From the NCBI RefSeq assembly GCF_023227745.1, contig NZ_JALKBX010000015.1, forward strand, positions 1 to 49,593: a DNA stretch of 49,593 bases. The letters are read 5' to 3'. Origin of the DNA: Natroniella acetigena. Its GTDB lineage: Bacteria; Bacillota; Halanaerobiia; Halobacteroidales; Halobacteroidaceae. A program made the translations under genes and the position numbers. How positions within the stretch are numbered: the first letter of the stretch is position 1; every line of letters begins with the position of its first letter. The notes beneath the pieces are model-generated. The model made no database searches and was not told the origin of the DNA. It saw only the letters and a program-made list of their open reading frames with translations. Shown in pieces: positions 8,802 to 18,618 of the stretch.

Positions 8802-10169
8802 ATGAGGTTAAGAGATAAACTAGTGACTGTTGTAGGTTTAGGTAAAAGAACTGGAGTCGAATTAGTTAAATTTTTAGATCGAAAAGGAGCTGAAATAATA
8901 GTTACTGATACCAAAACTAAATCAGAATTAATGGTAGAATTGTCTAGATTAGAAGGTTATGAATTTAAGTTAGATTTGGGAGGACATACTGAAGAGTTAA
9001 TTTTAAAGTCTGATTTAATTGTTATTAGTCCTGGTGTGCCGCATGATATTCCGATTTTAGAACGAGCAAGAGATAAAGAAATTGAAATAATGAGTGAGAT
9101 TGAGTTGGCTTATCATTTTTGTGTTGCTTCACTTGTAGCAATTACTGGAACTAATGGAAAGACGACAACTACAACTCTGTTAGGAGAAATATGTGCTAAG
9201 TTAGAGCAAAGAGTAGCTATAGGAGGTAATATAGGTCGTCCTTTGATTAAAGATCTACCTGATTTAAAAAAGGATGATTTAGCAATAGCAGAGATAAGTT
9301 CTTTTCAATTAGAAGAGATCAAAGATTTCAAACCTGATATTGGGTTGATTTTAAATATAACACCTGATCATTTAGATCGCCATGGTAGTTTTGAAGAGTA
9401 TGCTAAGGCTAAAAGAAGGTTATTGATCAATCAAACTGAAAAAGATTATGCGGTCTTGAATTATGATGATCAGTTAGTTAGAGAATTTGCTGATTATACT
9501 GCAGGAAAGACTATTTTTTTCAGCCAAAAGGTTGAATTGGATCGTGGAGTATATATCAAGAATGGAGAGGTTATCGCTAATCTGACGGGCCAACAACCAG
9601 AAGAGATTATTGCTACTGATGAGATTAGGATTAAAGGGCCACATAATCTAGAGAATACTTTAGGAGCAGTTGCTATTTCTTTATTATTAGGAATAAAGAA
9701 AAAAATTATAGTTGAAACTTTACGCCAGTTCGGTGGTGTAGATCATAGAATTGAAAGTGTAGGAATAGTTGATGGAGTTGAGTATATTAATGATTCAAAA
9801 GGAACCAATCCTGTAGCAGCTACTAAAGCAGTAGAAACTTTTACACAGCCTTTAATCTTAATAGCAGGTGGGAAGGATAAGGGCTCTGATTTTTCAAAGT
9901 TTGCAGAAGTTGTAGCAGCTCAGGTCAAGGAATTGATCTTATTAGGAGAGACTGCATCTAAGATAGAGCAGGCTGTTAAGCGCTTAGATTATCAGGCTAC
10001 TCACTATGTGGATAGTATTGAAGAAGCAGTTAATGTGGCTAATAAATTAGCTGTTAAAGGTGATATTGTTTTATTATCTCCTGCGTGTGCAAGTTGGGAT
10101 ATGTTCAATAGTTATAAAGAAAGAGGCGAGGAATTTAAAGGAACTGTAAAAAAATTAAGGAGGGAGTAA
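8802..10169 (+). CDS. murD: UDP-MurNAc-L-Ala:D-Glu ligase MurD
   Basis: 455 residues. Adds D-glutamate to UDP-MurNAc-L-alanine. A Rossmann-like N-terminus (VVGLGKRTGVE) is followed by the ATP loop GTNGKTTTT (about residue 113), SSFQLEEI, the N-rich loop ITPDHLDRHGS and, in the C-terminal domain, NDSKGTNP and SPACASWDMF, all typical of MurD. Clear ribosome site GAAAGGAAGG. It reads directly into ftsW (1 nt gap). Confidence 0.95.
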   Translation: MRLRDKLVTVVGLGKRTGVELVKFLDRKGAEIIVTDTKTKSELMVELSRLEGYEFKLDLGGHTEELILKSDLIVISPGVPHDIPILERARDKEIEIMSEIELAYHFCVASLVAITGTNGKTTTTTLLGEICAKLEQRVAIGGNIGRPLIKDLPDLKKDDLAIAEISSFQLEEIKDFKPDIGLILNITPDHLDRHGSFEEYAKAKRRLLINQTEKDYAVLNYDDQLVREFADYTAGKTIFFSQKVELDRGVYIKNGEVIANLTGQQPEEIIATDEIRIKGPHNLENTLGAVAISLLLGIKKKIIVETLRQFGGVDHRIESVGIVDGVEYINDSKGTNPVAATKAVETFTQPLILIAGGKDKGSDFSKFAEVVAAQVKELILLGETASKIEQAVKRLDYQATHYVDSIEEAVNVANKLAVKGDIVLLSPACASWDMFNSYKERGEEFKGTVKKLRRE

Positions 10170-10170
10170 T

Positions 10171-11265
10171 TTGCAACAGAAGACTCCTGATTTCGTAATT
10201 TTTTTTGTAATAATAGTTTTATTAGGAATAGGGGTAGCAATGGTATTTAGTGCTACTTCAATTTTGGCTTACCAAAGGTTTGGAGATAGCTTTCATTATT
10301 TTAAGAGGCAATTAGGGTGGTCAGTTTTGGGAATAACAGCAATGGCCACCTTTATGAATATTGATTATCATAGATATCTTAAGTGGGCACCTAAGATTTT
10401 ATTGATCAGTGTCATCTCATTAATTTTGGTTCTGATTCCAGGTGTTGGTCATGTGATCGGTGGTTCGAGACGATGGTTTATAATTTTAGGTTTACGGCTT
10501 CAACCATCAGAAATAGCAAAAGTGGCGCTAGTAATTTATTTAGCTCGTTACTTATCTTTAAAGAATAATCGGATAAAAAACTTTTTTAAAGGCTTACTAC
10601 CTCCTCTTATGATTTTAGGAGTAGTATTTTTATTGATCTTATTAGAACCGGACTTAGGAACTGCTGCTACAATAGCAGGAACAGCAGTTGTAATGTTAAT
10701 TGCAGCAGGGGCCAGTTATTTACATTTAGGAAGTCTGGTTGCGATGGGGATTCCTGGATTATTATATATGATTATTAGTGAGCCTTATCGTAGAGATAGA
10801 TTATTGGCTTTTCTAGATCCATGGCAAGACCCTTTGGATACTGGTTTTCATATTATTCAATCTCTGTATGCTCTAGGTTCTGGAGGGTTATTTGGAATGG
10901 GACTAGGTAGAAGTAGGCAGAAATTCTTTTATTTACCTGAACCTGGAACTGATTTTATTTTTGCAGTTTTAGGAGAAGAGTTAGGGTTTATTGGAACTTT
11001 TATTATTGTAGCTTTATTCTTTTTGTTTGCGTGGCGTGGATTACAGATTGCATTATATGCTCAAGATTTATTTGGCAGTATTTTAGCAGTAGGTATTACA
11101 ACAATGATTACTTTACAAGCAGTAATTAATATAGGAGTAGTTACGGGTTCAATGCCTGTAACAGGAATAACCTTGCCTTTCATTAGTTATGGGGGTTCTT
11201 CATTAGTAATTATGTTGTCAGGAGTAGGTATTTTATTAAATATTTCAAGATTTACTATTAATTAG
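10171..11265 (+). CDS. ftsW: Septal peptidoglycan glycosyltransferase FtsW (SEDS family)
   Basis: 364 residues with about ten membrane segments. SEDS-family polymerase that builds septal glycan strands from lipid II with its partner PBP. It carries LQPSEIAK, the EPDLGTA loop, EPYRRDR and the C-terminal GITLPFISYGGSSL signature. The start is TTG, decided by a perfect AAGGAGGG 6 nt upstream that overlaps the end of murD. FtsW is preferred over RodA because of its place between murD and murG. Confidence 0.94.
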   Translation: MQQKTPDFVIFFVIIVLLGIGVAMVFSATSILAYQRFGDSFHYFKRQLGWSVLGITAMATFMNIDYHRYLKWAPKILLISVISLILVLIPGVGHVIGGSRRWFIILGLRLQPSEIAKVALVIYLARYLSLKNNRIKNFFKGLLPPLMILGVVFLLILLEPDLGTAATIAGTAVVMLIAAGASYLHLGSLVAMGIPGLLYMIISEPYRRDRLLAFLDPWQDPLDTGFHIIQSLYALGSGGLFGMGLGRSRQKFFYLPEPGTDFIFAVLGEELGFIGTFIIVALFFLFAWRGLQIALYAQDLFGSILAVGITTMITLQAVINIGVVTGSMPVTGITLPFISYGGSSLVIMLSGVGILLNISRFTIN

Positions 11266-11278
11266 GGGTTGCTAAAAT

Positions 11279-12385
11279 ATGAGAATATTAATTTCAGGTG
11301 GTGGCACAGGAGGGCATATATATCCTGGTTTAGCTATAGCCAAAACTGTAGAACAAAAAAATAATAATGCTAAAATAGCTTTTGTAGGAACAGAGCAAGG
11401 GTTAGAAGCAGATATTATACCTAAGGAAGGCTATCAATTAAAGACAATTCAAGTACAGGGGTTACCCCGTAAAATTTCTGTGGAATTAGTGAGAGCAATT
11501 TTTAAAAGTGTAATAGGACTCTTTGAAGCAAAGTTAATTTTGAATGATTTTAAGCCAGATATTGTAGTAGGAACAGGTGGTTATGTTTGTGGACCAATCG
11601 TGTTAGCAGCAGCTTTGAGTAATATTCCTACTGTGATTCATGAGCAAAATGCTTATCCTGGTTTAACTAATCGCTTATTGGCTAAAATTGTAGATAAAAT
11701 AGCTTTGAGTAACCTTGATGCTAAAGGGTATTTAGGGGATTCAGACAAGGTAGTTTTAACTGGTAATCCAATCAGACCTGAAATTTTAGAACAGAATCGG
11801 GTTAAGGCTTTTAAAGAATTAGGATTGAATCCAAAAAAGAAGGTTATTTTAGTCTTTGGGGGTAGTCGGGGTGCTAAAAGTATTAATCAGGCAGTAGTTA
11901 AATTATATCGTCAGATTAAAGGTTCTGATTTGCAATTATTACATATTACAGGGAAAGATGGTTTTAAAGAAGTTAAAAAAGAAGCTCAAGAACTGGGAAT
12001 AAATAGTTTAAAAGGTGGGCAAATTATAATCAAGCCTTATTTATATAATATGGAAGCAGCTTTAAATGTTGCTGATTTGGTTATTTCAAGAGCTGGGGCT
12101 ACGGGGTTAGCCGAAATTACAGCTTGTGGTATCCCAGCTATTTTAATTCCTTATCCTTATGCTGCTGAAAATCATCAAGAACATAATGCTCGTTCTTTAG
12201 AACGGATGAATGCTGCTAAGGTCATTTTAGATCGAGAATTGGCTGGGGAGAGATTGGCTAAAGTTGTAAATGAGTTGATCTTTGATGAGCAAAAGTTAAA
12301 TGAGATGGCTCGAGCAAGCAAAGAGTTAGGTCAGCCTAATGCTGCTGATAATTTAGTTGCTTTAATTCAGGATTTAATTTCTTAA
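11279..12385 (+). CDS. murG: Lipid II synthase MurG
   Basis: 368 residues, GT-B fold. Transfers GlcNAc from UDP-GlcNAc to lipid I at the inner membrane face. The N-terminal glycine loop SGGGTGGHIYPGL, the HEQNAYPG motif (about residue 121) and the donor-binding SRAGATGLAEI region (about residue 267) are present. ATG start after AGGGGTTG. murC normally follows; here an intergenic repeat and then murB follow instead. Confidence 0.96.
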   Translation: MRILISGGGTGGHIYPGLAIAKTVEQKNNNAKIAFVGTEQGLEADIIPKEGYQLKTIQVQGLPRKISVELVRAIFKSVIGLFEAKLILNDFKPDIVVGTGGYVCGPIVLAAALSNIPTVIHEQNAYPGLTNRLLAKIVDKIALSNLDAKGYLGDSDKVVLTGNPIRPEILEQNRVKAFKELGLNPKKKVILVFGGSRGAKSINQAVVKLYRQIKGSDLQLLHITGKDGFKEVKKEAQELGINSLKGGQIIIKPYLYNMEAALNVADLVISRAGATGLAEITACGIPAILIPYPYAAENHQEHNARSLERMNAAKVILDRELAGERLAKVVNELIFDEQKLNEMARASKELGQPNAADNLVALIQDLIS

Positions 12386-12399
12386 AACTAGCGAAAATA

Positions 12400-12536
12400 G
12401 CTTAAGTTTAAGGTTGAGGAAATGGTTTTTATTACGAAGGGTTTTTTATAAACCCGAAGGTAAGGCTAAGTCAATCGTTAAAAACATAAGGTTTTTAGTT
12501 CTTACTTAAACTTAGACTTGGACTTAAACTTAAGTT
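12400..12536. repeat. Hexamer-built inverted repeat, copy 1
   Basis: The 274-bp gap between murG and murB holds an element whose arms are strings of a TTAAGN-like hexamer (left GCTTAAGTTTAAGG at 12400, right ending in GGACTTAAACTTAAG at about 12519). A core with ATCGTTAAAA(A)CATAAGG and ACTTAAACTTAGACTT is shared with the copy at 40550-40643. An internal hairpin GGGTTTTTTATAAACCC lies at about 12440. Confidence 0.6.
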
Positions 12537-12659
12537 GTTGTGTTATGTTAATAATATGGACAAGTTATTGATGAACGGATTATTTTTTTATTACATATTA
12601 TAATGAGTGTAGAGTAGGAGAATTATTTTAAGTTGAGTTATAGAAGTTGGGGTGGTAAT

Positions 12660-13565
12660 ATGAAGCAGCAAATCAAGCAAGAAATCCAAGATTTAGTTAA
12701 AGGAGAGGTCTTGTTTTCTGAACCATTAAAGAAGTATACCTCTTTTAAGATTGGTGGACCAGCAGAAGTATTAGTAATTCCTAAAGATACAGATGATCTA
12801 CAGAGCTTGATCAGTTATTTATCTCGTTATACTATTCCTTATCAAATTTTAGGTAATGGAACTAATTTATTGATCAGTGATCAAGGGTTGTCCAAGGTTG
12901 TAATTAAAATGACTGATTTATTTAATTGGATCAAATTTGAAGGTAATAAGATCCGAGCAGGTGCTGGAACCAAATTACCTGTAATTGCTAAGAAAGCAGC
13001 CGAGAGAGGACTAAGTGGGTTAGAGTTTGCTGCGGGATTACCTGCTAGTGTTGGTGGAGCTGTGATTATGAATGCAGGGGCAGGGAATTTAGGTTCGATA
13101 GGAGATTTAATTACTCAAGTTAAGGTTATATCACCTACAGGAAAATTAAAGCAGTATCAGCGAAATGAATTGGATTTTAGTTATCGGCAGAGTAGCTTAC
13201 AGGAAAAAGAAGAGATTGTCTTAGAGGTTGAGTTGGAACTGAGGTCTGCTGATAAGGAAAGCGTACATAATAAGATACAAGAATTGCTCTTGAAACGTAA
13301 ACAGACGCAACCATTAGCTATGCCTAATGCCGGTTCTGTTTTCAAAAATCCACCTGGTGATTCGGCAGGTAGGTTAATTGATCAGGCCGGTGGAAAGGGC
13401 TTAAGGGTAGGAGATGCTCAAGTATCGACTAAGCATGCTAATTTCATAGTTAATTTAGGTACAGCTTCTGCTCAAGATGTATTGGATTTAATTTGTAAGG
13501 TGAAACGATTGGTTGATGATCGCTGTGGGGTTAAGTTAGAGACTGAGATTGTTTATTTAGATTAG
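12660..13565 (+). CDS. murB: UDP-N-acetylenolpyruvoylglucosamine reductase MurB
   Basis: About 301 residues. FAD enzyme that reduces enolpyruvyl-UDP-GlcNAc to UDP-MurNAc with NADPH. FAD-binding GNGTNLLISD (about residue 60), AGLPASVGGAVIMNAG and catalytic-region GSVFKNP are visible. ATG 12660 follows GGGGTGG; an upstream TTG (12633) has no good ribosome site. It is followed by murA 16 nt later, so the two committed steps to UDP-MurNAc are paired. Confidence 0.95.
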   Translation: MKQQIKQEIQDLVKGEVLFSEPLKKYTSFKIGGPAEVLVIPKDTDDLQSLISYLSRYTIPYQILGNGTNLLISDQGLSKVVIKMTDLFNWIKFEGNKIRAGAGTKLPVIAKKAAERGLSGLEFAAGLPASVGGAVIMNAGAGNLGSIGDLITQVKVISPTGKLKQYQRNELDFSYRQSSLQEKEEIVLEVELELRSADKESVHNKIQELLLKRKQTQPLAMPNAGSVFKNPPGDSAGRLIDQAGGKGLRVGDAQVSTKHANFIVNLGTASAQDVLDLICKVKRLVDDRCGVKLETEIVYLD

Positions 13566-13581
13566 ATTGGAGGTGAGGCTG

Positions 13582-14856
13582 ATGGATCAATTTGTAATTA
13601 ATGGTGGTTGTCCCTTGGAAGGAGAAGTAACGATTAGTGGTGCTAAAAATGCAGTTCTACCTATCTTAGCAGCAACTGTGTTAGGTAGTGGGCAATCTGT
13701 AATTAATAATGTACCTCAGTTACATGATGTAAAAGTAATGAAAGAAGTCTTAAATAATTTAGGGGCAAGAGTCCAAGGAGACTCTGATCAGATAATGGTT
13801 GATACCTCAGCATTGGATTGTTGTGAAATTCCTGAAAGCTTAATGCGGAAGATGCGAGCGACAGTATTTTTGATGGGCCCTTTAATTGCACGGTTTGGAA
13901 AGGTTAAGATTTCACAACCAGGAGGGTGTAGTATTGGTTCGCGACCGATTGACTTGCATTTGAAAGGGCTAAAAGCTTTAGGAGTTGAATTTAAACAAAG
14001 ACATGGTGCATTAGAAGGGAGCGTCGATAAATTAGTAGGAGCTGAGATTCATCTTGATTTTCCTAGTGTTGGTGCTACGGAAAATATTATGATGGCTGCT
14101 ACTAAAGCTAAAGGAGAAACTTTAATTTATAATGCTGCTAAAGAGCCTGAAATAATCGATTTGCAAAATTACTTAAATCGATTAGGAGCTAAAGTTAGAG
14201 GAGCTGGAACTAATGTAATTAAAGTTAAAGGAGTTGAAGAATTGAATGCAGTTGATTATCAAGTAATTCCTGATCGAATCGAAGCAGGAACTTTTTTGGT
14301 AGCTGCTGCTATAACTAAGGGAAATGTTCTTATTAAGGATATTATTCCTGAGCATATAGAAGCTGTAGCAGCTAAACTTACTGAAGCGGGAATAGAAATG
14401 AAAGTTGATCATAATCAGATTGAAGTGATTGGCAAAGAAACTTGGCAAGGGATAAATATTAAAACATTACCTTATCCAGGACTTCCTACCGATATGCAGG
14501 CTCAATTAATGAGTTTTTTATCTTTAGCAGAGGATACAAGTATTATTACTGAAAATATTTTTGAAAATAGATTGAGTCATGCTGATGAACTACGAAGAAT
14601 GGGAGCAAAAATTAGAATTGAAGGGAATACTGCTATTGTAAATGGTGTAGATAAATTATATGGAACTATTGTTAGAGCGACTGATTTACGAGCTGGAGCT
14701 GCTTTAGTTTTAGCAGGTTTGGGTGCTGAGGGAGAAACAGTTGTGGATAATATCTATCATATTGATCGAGGGTATGAATATTTAGAGGATAAGTTGACCA
14801 AGTTAGGTGCGGATATAATAAGGAAGACTGATTTATCTATTACAGATGCAGATTAG
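13582..14856 (+). CDS. murA: UDP-GlcNAc 1-carboxyvinyltransferase MurA
   Basis: About 424 residues. First committed step of peptidoglycan synthesis: transfers enolpyruvate from PEP to UDP-GlcNAc. The N-terminal SGAKNAVLPILAA is typical. The catalytic cysteine lies in QPGGCSIGSRPIDLHL, so the enzyme should be of the fosfomycin-sensitive Cys type. ATG 13582 is placed 5 nt after GGAGGTGAG. It ends the first part of the cluster; a 344-bp gap follows before ftsQ. Confidence 0.95.
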   Translation: MDQFVINGGCPLEGEVTISGAKNAVLPILAATVLGSGQSVINNVPQLHDVKVMKEVLNNLGARVQGDSDQIMVDTSALDCCEIPESLMRKMRATVFLMGPLIARFGKVKISQPGGCSIGSRPIDLHLKGLKALGVEFKQRHGALEGSVDKLVGAEIHLDFPSVGATENIMMAATKAKGETLIYNAAKEPEIIDLQNYLNRLGAKVRGAGTNVIKVKGVEELNAVDYQVIPDRIEAGTFLVAAAITKGNVLIKDIIPEHIEAVAAKLTEAGIEMKVDHNQIEVIGKETWQGINIKTLPYPGLPTDMQAQLMSFLSLAEDTSIITENIFENRLSHADELRRMGAKIRIEGNTAIVNGVDKLYGTIVRATDLRAGAALVLAGLGAEGETVVDNIYHIDRGYEYLEDKLTKLGADIIRKTDLSITDAD

Positions 14857-14878
14857 ATATAAATTTCAATAATTTTGC

Positions 14879-14903
14879 AGGAGATCTCATAACTGTAAAG
14901 AAA
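14879..14903 (+). promoter_or_regulatory. Sigma-H-like promoter before ftsQAZ
   Basis: GCAGGAGAT, 14 nt, GAAAAGT. The -35 matches sigma-H (RnAGGAwWW); the -10 has GAAA instead of GAAT. In Bacillus subtilis ftsAZ has a sigma-H promoter for the polar septum, so the place makes sense. The rest of the 14857-15200 gap shows no gene, only the hairpin at 15139. Confidence 0.5.
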
Positions 14904-15138
14904 AGTAATTTAATGAGTCGTTGATTTAATTATTTCTAGATATATTAAGAAGATACTAGTTTTAATAATTATTAGAATTAGATTTGAAAAAGGATTTTAT
15001 GGACTTAGAGTGAATATCTTATATTTTCTTGAACTTATATTTGGACTGACTGAAGGAAGTTTTTTGTTCGAGAAACTATAATTCTTTGAAGTGGTTTTGA
15101 AGATTTATGTTTTATCTTTTTACTAGGTAACTTATCAT

Positions 15139-15177
15139 GGGCTAGTTATTTGATTAATGGTGGCTAGCCCGTATTTT
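15139..15177 (+). terminator. Hairpin/terminator in the ftsQ leader
   Basis: GGGCTAGt and gCTAGCCC pair around a loop of about 17 nt, followed by GTATTTTTGGG. It sits 24-60 nt before the ftsQ start, downstream of the sigma-H-like site. It could be an attenuator or the end of a leader; the T-run is short. Confidence 0.5.
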
Positions 15178-15200
15178 TGGGCTTTAAATGAGGTGATACT

Positions 15201-15905
15201 ATGGACAAACATTATGTATATATAATTACTCTTTGTTTGCTAGTTATATTTGCGATAATTGGAATTATGAATTCAGAAATCTTTAAAATTGAAAACATAG
15301 AAGTAAACGGAAATGATCTATTGACAGATAAAGAGATAATTGACTATTCTAACTTAGAAGGAGATATTAATATTTTTAGTCTTGAATCAAAACAAATAGC
15401 TGATAAATTAATTCAATTGTCCCAAATACAAGGAGCTGTTGTTACTCGTAGTTTTCCTCGAGAAGTAATTATTGAAATTAATGAGCGACGAGCAATTGGG
15501 ATAGTAGGTAATGAAAATTCTTATTTAATTATAGATAGTGAAGGTTGGATTTTAGATGATAGTTATAGATTATCAGATTGGCGATTACCTTTAATTACAG
15601 GAAGTGATATCTTAATTGAGAATGAGAAGATTAAATTAAACAAAATGTTAGAAAAGACAACTCGATATTTAAATCTTTTAAATAATTCAATATTGGAAGA
15701 AATTTCTGAAATCAACATTACTGCTGAAGATGAAATTAAACTATTTTTAAGAGATGGTGGAGAGGTTCGGTTAGGAGATGGATTTGATTTAAAATATAAA
15801 GCAGAAGTTTTTACAGCAATTTATCAGGATCTAAAAGATAAAAACTTAGAAGTTGATTATATAGATTTAAGATATCAAAAAAATAAGGTTGTTAAGGTAA
15901 AATAA
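15201..15905 (+). CDS. ftsQ: Cell-division protein FtsQ/DivIB
   Basis: 234 residues. A short cytoplasmic N-terminus and one membrane segment (about 4-24) are followed by a POTRA domain (IENIEVNGNDLLTDKEI, about 30-100) and the FtsQ/DivIB domain. It links the FtsL/FtsB pair to the divisome outside the membrane. Start ATG follows GAGGTGATACT. The call rests on the POTRA pattern, length and place directly before ftsA-ftsZ. Confidence 0.88.
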   Translation: MDKHYVYIITLCLLVIFAIIGIMNSEIFKIENIEVNGNDLLTDKEIIDYSNLEGDINIFSLESKQIADKLIQLSQIQGAVVTRSFPREVIIEINERRAIGIVGNENSYLIIDSEGWILDDSYRLSDWRLPLITGSDILIENEKIKLNKMLEKTTRYLNLLNNSILEEISEINITAEDEIKLFLRDGGEVRLGDGFDLKYKAEVFTAIYQDLKDKNLEVDYIDLRYQKNKVVKVK

Positions 15906-16047
15906 CAGAGAAGAATAGTTTTTTTAAAATATAGCACTAAAAAAAAGGGAATCAAGTATATTTGTTGAAATTAAAACTAAAAAGGAGATTTAGAAATTGA
16001 CCTAATAAAATAGTTTATGTTATATAGAATAGAAAGGGGGGCATTTA

Positions 16048-17334
16048 GTGGCACCGAGAGATATAGTTGCTGGGATTGATATAGGAACTACTAAAGTATG
16101 TACAATTATTGCAGAAATTAATGGCAATAAGATTACTGATATAATTGGAGTAGGAACCAGCCCTTCTACTGGTTTGAGAAAAGGTATGGTAGTTGATATA
16201 GATGATACTGTTTGTTCAATTGAAACTGCAGTTGTTAAAGCAGAAAGAATGGCAGGGGTAGAGTTAGAGTCAGTATTTGTAGGAATTGCTGGTTCTCATA
16301 TTTCTTCAACTAATAGTCATGGAGTAGTTGCAGTAACTGGTGAAGATAAAGAGATAAGTAAAAAAGATATTGATCGTGTGATTGAAGCGACAAAAATTAT
16401 TTCTATTCCTCCAGAACGTGAGATTATTCATGTTATACCTAGAGAATTTATTGTAGATGGGTGTAGAGATATTAAATCGCCATTGGGTATGTCAGGAGTA
16501 CGGTTAGAAGCGGAAACCCATATTGTTACTGGTTCTGTAACTTCTATCCAGAATTTGGTTAAAAGTGTTCACCGAGTAGGAATTAATGTTGAGGGGGTTG
16601 TTTTACAACCATTAGCTGCAAGTAAGGCTGTTTTATCGGAAAGTGAGCAGGATCTTGGAGTAGTTTTAGTTGATATGGGGGGTGGAACTACAGATATTGC
16701 TATTTTTAAGGAAGGGAGTATTTGGTATACTTCTATTCTACCAGTTGGTGGAGATCATGTTACAAGTGATATAGCTGTAGGGTTAAGAACGCCTATGTCC
16801 AATGCTGAAAGAATTAAGATTCAGCATGGTTGTGCTAAGGCTAGTTTGATTGAAAGGGATCAAAAGATAGATATTTTAGATACTAGTGGTAAAAAGAAGC
16901 ATAGTATTTCTCAGCAAATGTTATGTAATATTATTGAACCTAGAGTTGATGAAATATTCACCTTGGTTAAGCAAGAAATTCGAAAGGCAGGATATGATGA
17001 TTTGATTCCAGCAGGAGTAGTTGTAACCGGAGGAGCTTCTTTGTTGGATGGGATTCCCCAATTGGCTTCTGAAAAATTGGATTTACCTGTTAGAGTAGGA
17101 GTACCAGACAATATTGATACATTGTTAAATTACATAGATGGTTCCATTTATGATATTGGTGAAGGTTACTCTGAGTTTTCTAAGGATAATGGAGCTATTT
17201 TCTCTACAGGAGTTGGATTAGTTCATTATGGAGCAGAGGTTTTAGGTGAAGATTCTCTAGAAGATATGGGTGAAGAAGAGATAATAAATGATTTATTTGA
17301 TAAAGTTAAAAGCTGGTTTAAAGAAATTTTCTAA
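16048..17334 (+). CDS. ftsA: Cell-division actin-like protein FtsA
   Basis: 428 residues. Tethers FtsZ filaments to the membrane. Actin-fold phosphate loops DIGTTKVCTII (about residue 10) and DMGGGTTDIAIF (about 210), an adenosine motif near VTGGASLLDG (about 330), and a C-terminal amphipathic helix (FDKVKSWFKEIF) that would bind membrane. GTG start after GAAAGGGGGG. Read together with ftsZ (25-nt gap). Confidence 0.95.
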   Translation: MAPRDIVAGIDIGTTKVCTIIAEINGNKITDIIGVGTSPSTGLRKGMVVDIDDTVCSIETAVVKAERMAGVELESVFVGIAGSHISSTNSHGVVAVTGEDKEISKKDIDRVIEATKIISIPPEREIIHVIPREFIVDGCRDIKSPLGMSGVRLEAETHIVTGSVTSIQNLVKSVHRVGINVEGVVLQPLAASKAVLSESEQDLGVVLVDMGGGTTDIAIFKEGSIWYTSILPVGGDHVTSDIAVGLRTPMSNAERIKIQHGCAKASLIERDQKIDILDTSGKKKHSISQQMLCNIIEPRVDEIFTLVKQEIRKAGYDDLIPAGVVVTGGASLLDGIPQLASEKLDLPVRVGVPDNIDTLLNYIDGSIYDIGEGYSEFSKDNGAIFSTGVGLVHYGAEVLGEDSLEDMGEEEIINDLFDKVKSWFKEIF

Positions 17335-17359
17335 TCAGTGAGTAAAGGGGGTAGTTGAA

Positions 17360-18460
17360 ATGTTTGAATTCGATTCTGAAATGGAACAATTCGCAAATAT
17401 AAAGGTAGTTGGGGTTGGTGGTGGTGGAAATAATGCTGTTAACCGTATGATTGAATCTGGTTTAAAAGGAGTAGAGTTTATTGCTGTTAATACTGATGGG
17501 CAAGCATTAGTTTCATCACGAGCAGAAGTAACTTTGCAAATTGGAGAAAAATTGACTGATGGATTAGGTGCTGGAGCTGAGCCAGATATAGGGGCTCAAG
17601 CTGCTCAAGAAAGTCAGGAAATGATAGCTGATGCTTTAAAGGGTGCAGATATGGTCTTTATTACAGCAGGCATGGGAGGTGGAACTGGAACAGGAGCTGC
17701 TCCAGTTGTGGCTCAGATAGCTAAAGAGGTAGGTTCTTTGACTGTTGGAGTTGTAACTAAGCCTTTCACAGTAGAAGGACGACAGAGGATGAGAAAAGCA
17801 CAACAAGGAATCGGAAATTTAAAAGAGCAGGTAGATACTTTGATAACTATACCGAATGATCGTTTATTAGATGTTGTAGAAAAGAAGACATCATTGATTG
17901 ATGCTTTTAAGACTGCTGACGATGTCTTAAGACAAGGAGTACAAGGTATTTCTGATTTGATTACGATTACTGGATTAATAAATTTAGATTTTGCAGATGT
18001 GAAAACGATTATGACTGATGCGGGTTCTGCATTAATGGGGATTGGAAATTCAAATGGTGAAAATAGAGCAGCAGAAGCTGCTAAAGCAGCAATTGCCTCT
18101 CCACTACTAGAGGCTTCAATCGATGGAGCAAGAGGTGTATTAATAAATATAACTGGTGGTTCAGATTTGGGTTTGCATGAAGCCAATGAAGCTACTCAAG
18201 TAATTTCTGAAGTTGCTGATGATGAAGCGAATATTATTTTAGGAACAGTTGTTGATGAAAAGATGGAAAATGAAGTTAAGGTGACAGTAATTGCTACTGG
18301 TTTTGATAGAAGCCAGCAGGTAGAAGATAAAGGTCAACCTGTTTCTGCTGAAGATAAGACCAAGGATGAAACGCCATCAGCAGATGATTTGGATATAAAA
18401 TCTTTTTCTAATAATGATTTAGATATTCCAGCATTTTTAAGGAAAAATAAAAAAGTTTGA
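17360..18460 (+). CDS. ftsZ: Tubulin-like division protein FtsZ
   Basis: 366 residues. GTPase that forms the Z-ring. The tubulin signature GGGTGTG (about residue 106) and N-terminal [14 protein letters not shown] are present. The T7 catalytic loop is conserved ([11 protein letters not shown], about 205-215). After an acidic linker (about 320-352) comes the conserved tail [14 protein letters not shown], which binds FtsA and SepF. A strong terminator follows at 18466. The long minus-strand open frame inside it is a shadow. Confidence 0.97.
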   Translation: MFEFDSEMEQFANIKVVGVGGGGNNAVNRMIESGLKGVEFIAVNTDGQALVSSRAEVTLQIGEKLTDGLGAGAEPDIGAQAAQESQEMIADALKGADMVFITAGMGGGTGTGAAPVVAQIAKEVGSLTVGVVTKPFTVEGRQRMRKAQQGIGNLKEQVDTLITIPNDRLLDVVEKKTSLIDAFKTADDVLRQGVQGISDLITITGLINLDFADVKTIMTDAGSALMGIGNSNGENRAAEAAKAAIASPLLEASIDGARGVLINITGGSDLGLHEANEATQVISEVADDEANIILGTVVDEKMENEVKVTVIATGFDRSQQVEDKGQPVSAEDKTKDETPSADDLDIKSFSNNDLDIPAFLRKNKKV

Positions 18461-18465
18461 TCTTA

Positions 18466-18498
18466 ATCTCGATGCCTTAGGGGTATCGAGATTTTTTA
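18466..18498 (+). terminator. Rho-independent terminator after ftsZ
   Basis: ATCTCGAT and ATCGAGAT form an 8-bp perfect stem around an 11-nt loop, followed by TTTTTTATT. It marks the end of the division cluster. Confidence 0.88.
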
Positions 18499-18618
18499 TT
18501 CGTCAAATAAAGACATTTAATTACGAAAAAAGATTTATTTTTAGTTTCTTTTTCAAGTTATATTTCTATTTTATACAAATATAAATGTTATAAGGGGGAG
18601 ATTGAGAAATTACTTATT

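Noticed and set aside
17713-18186. 157-codon minus-strand frame inside ftsZ
   Set aside because: Shadow of a strongly conserved gene; no ribosome site or promoter.
18499-18618. Spo0A box before spoIIGA
   Set aside because: TTCGTCAAA-like sequence departs from the 0A box in key positions; too weak to report.
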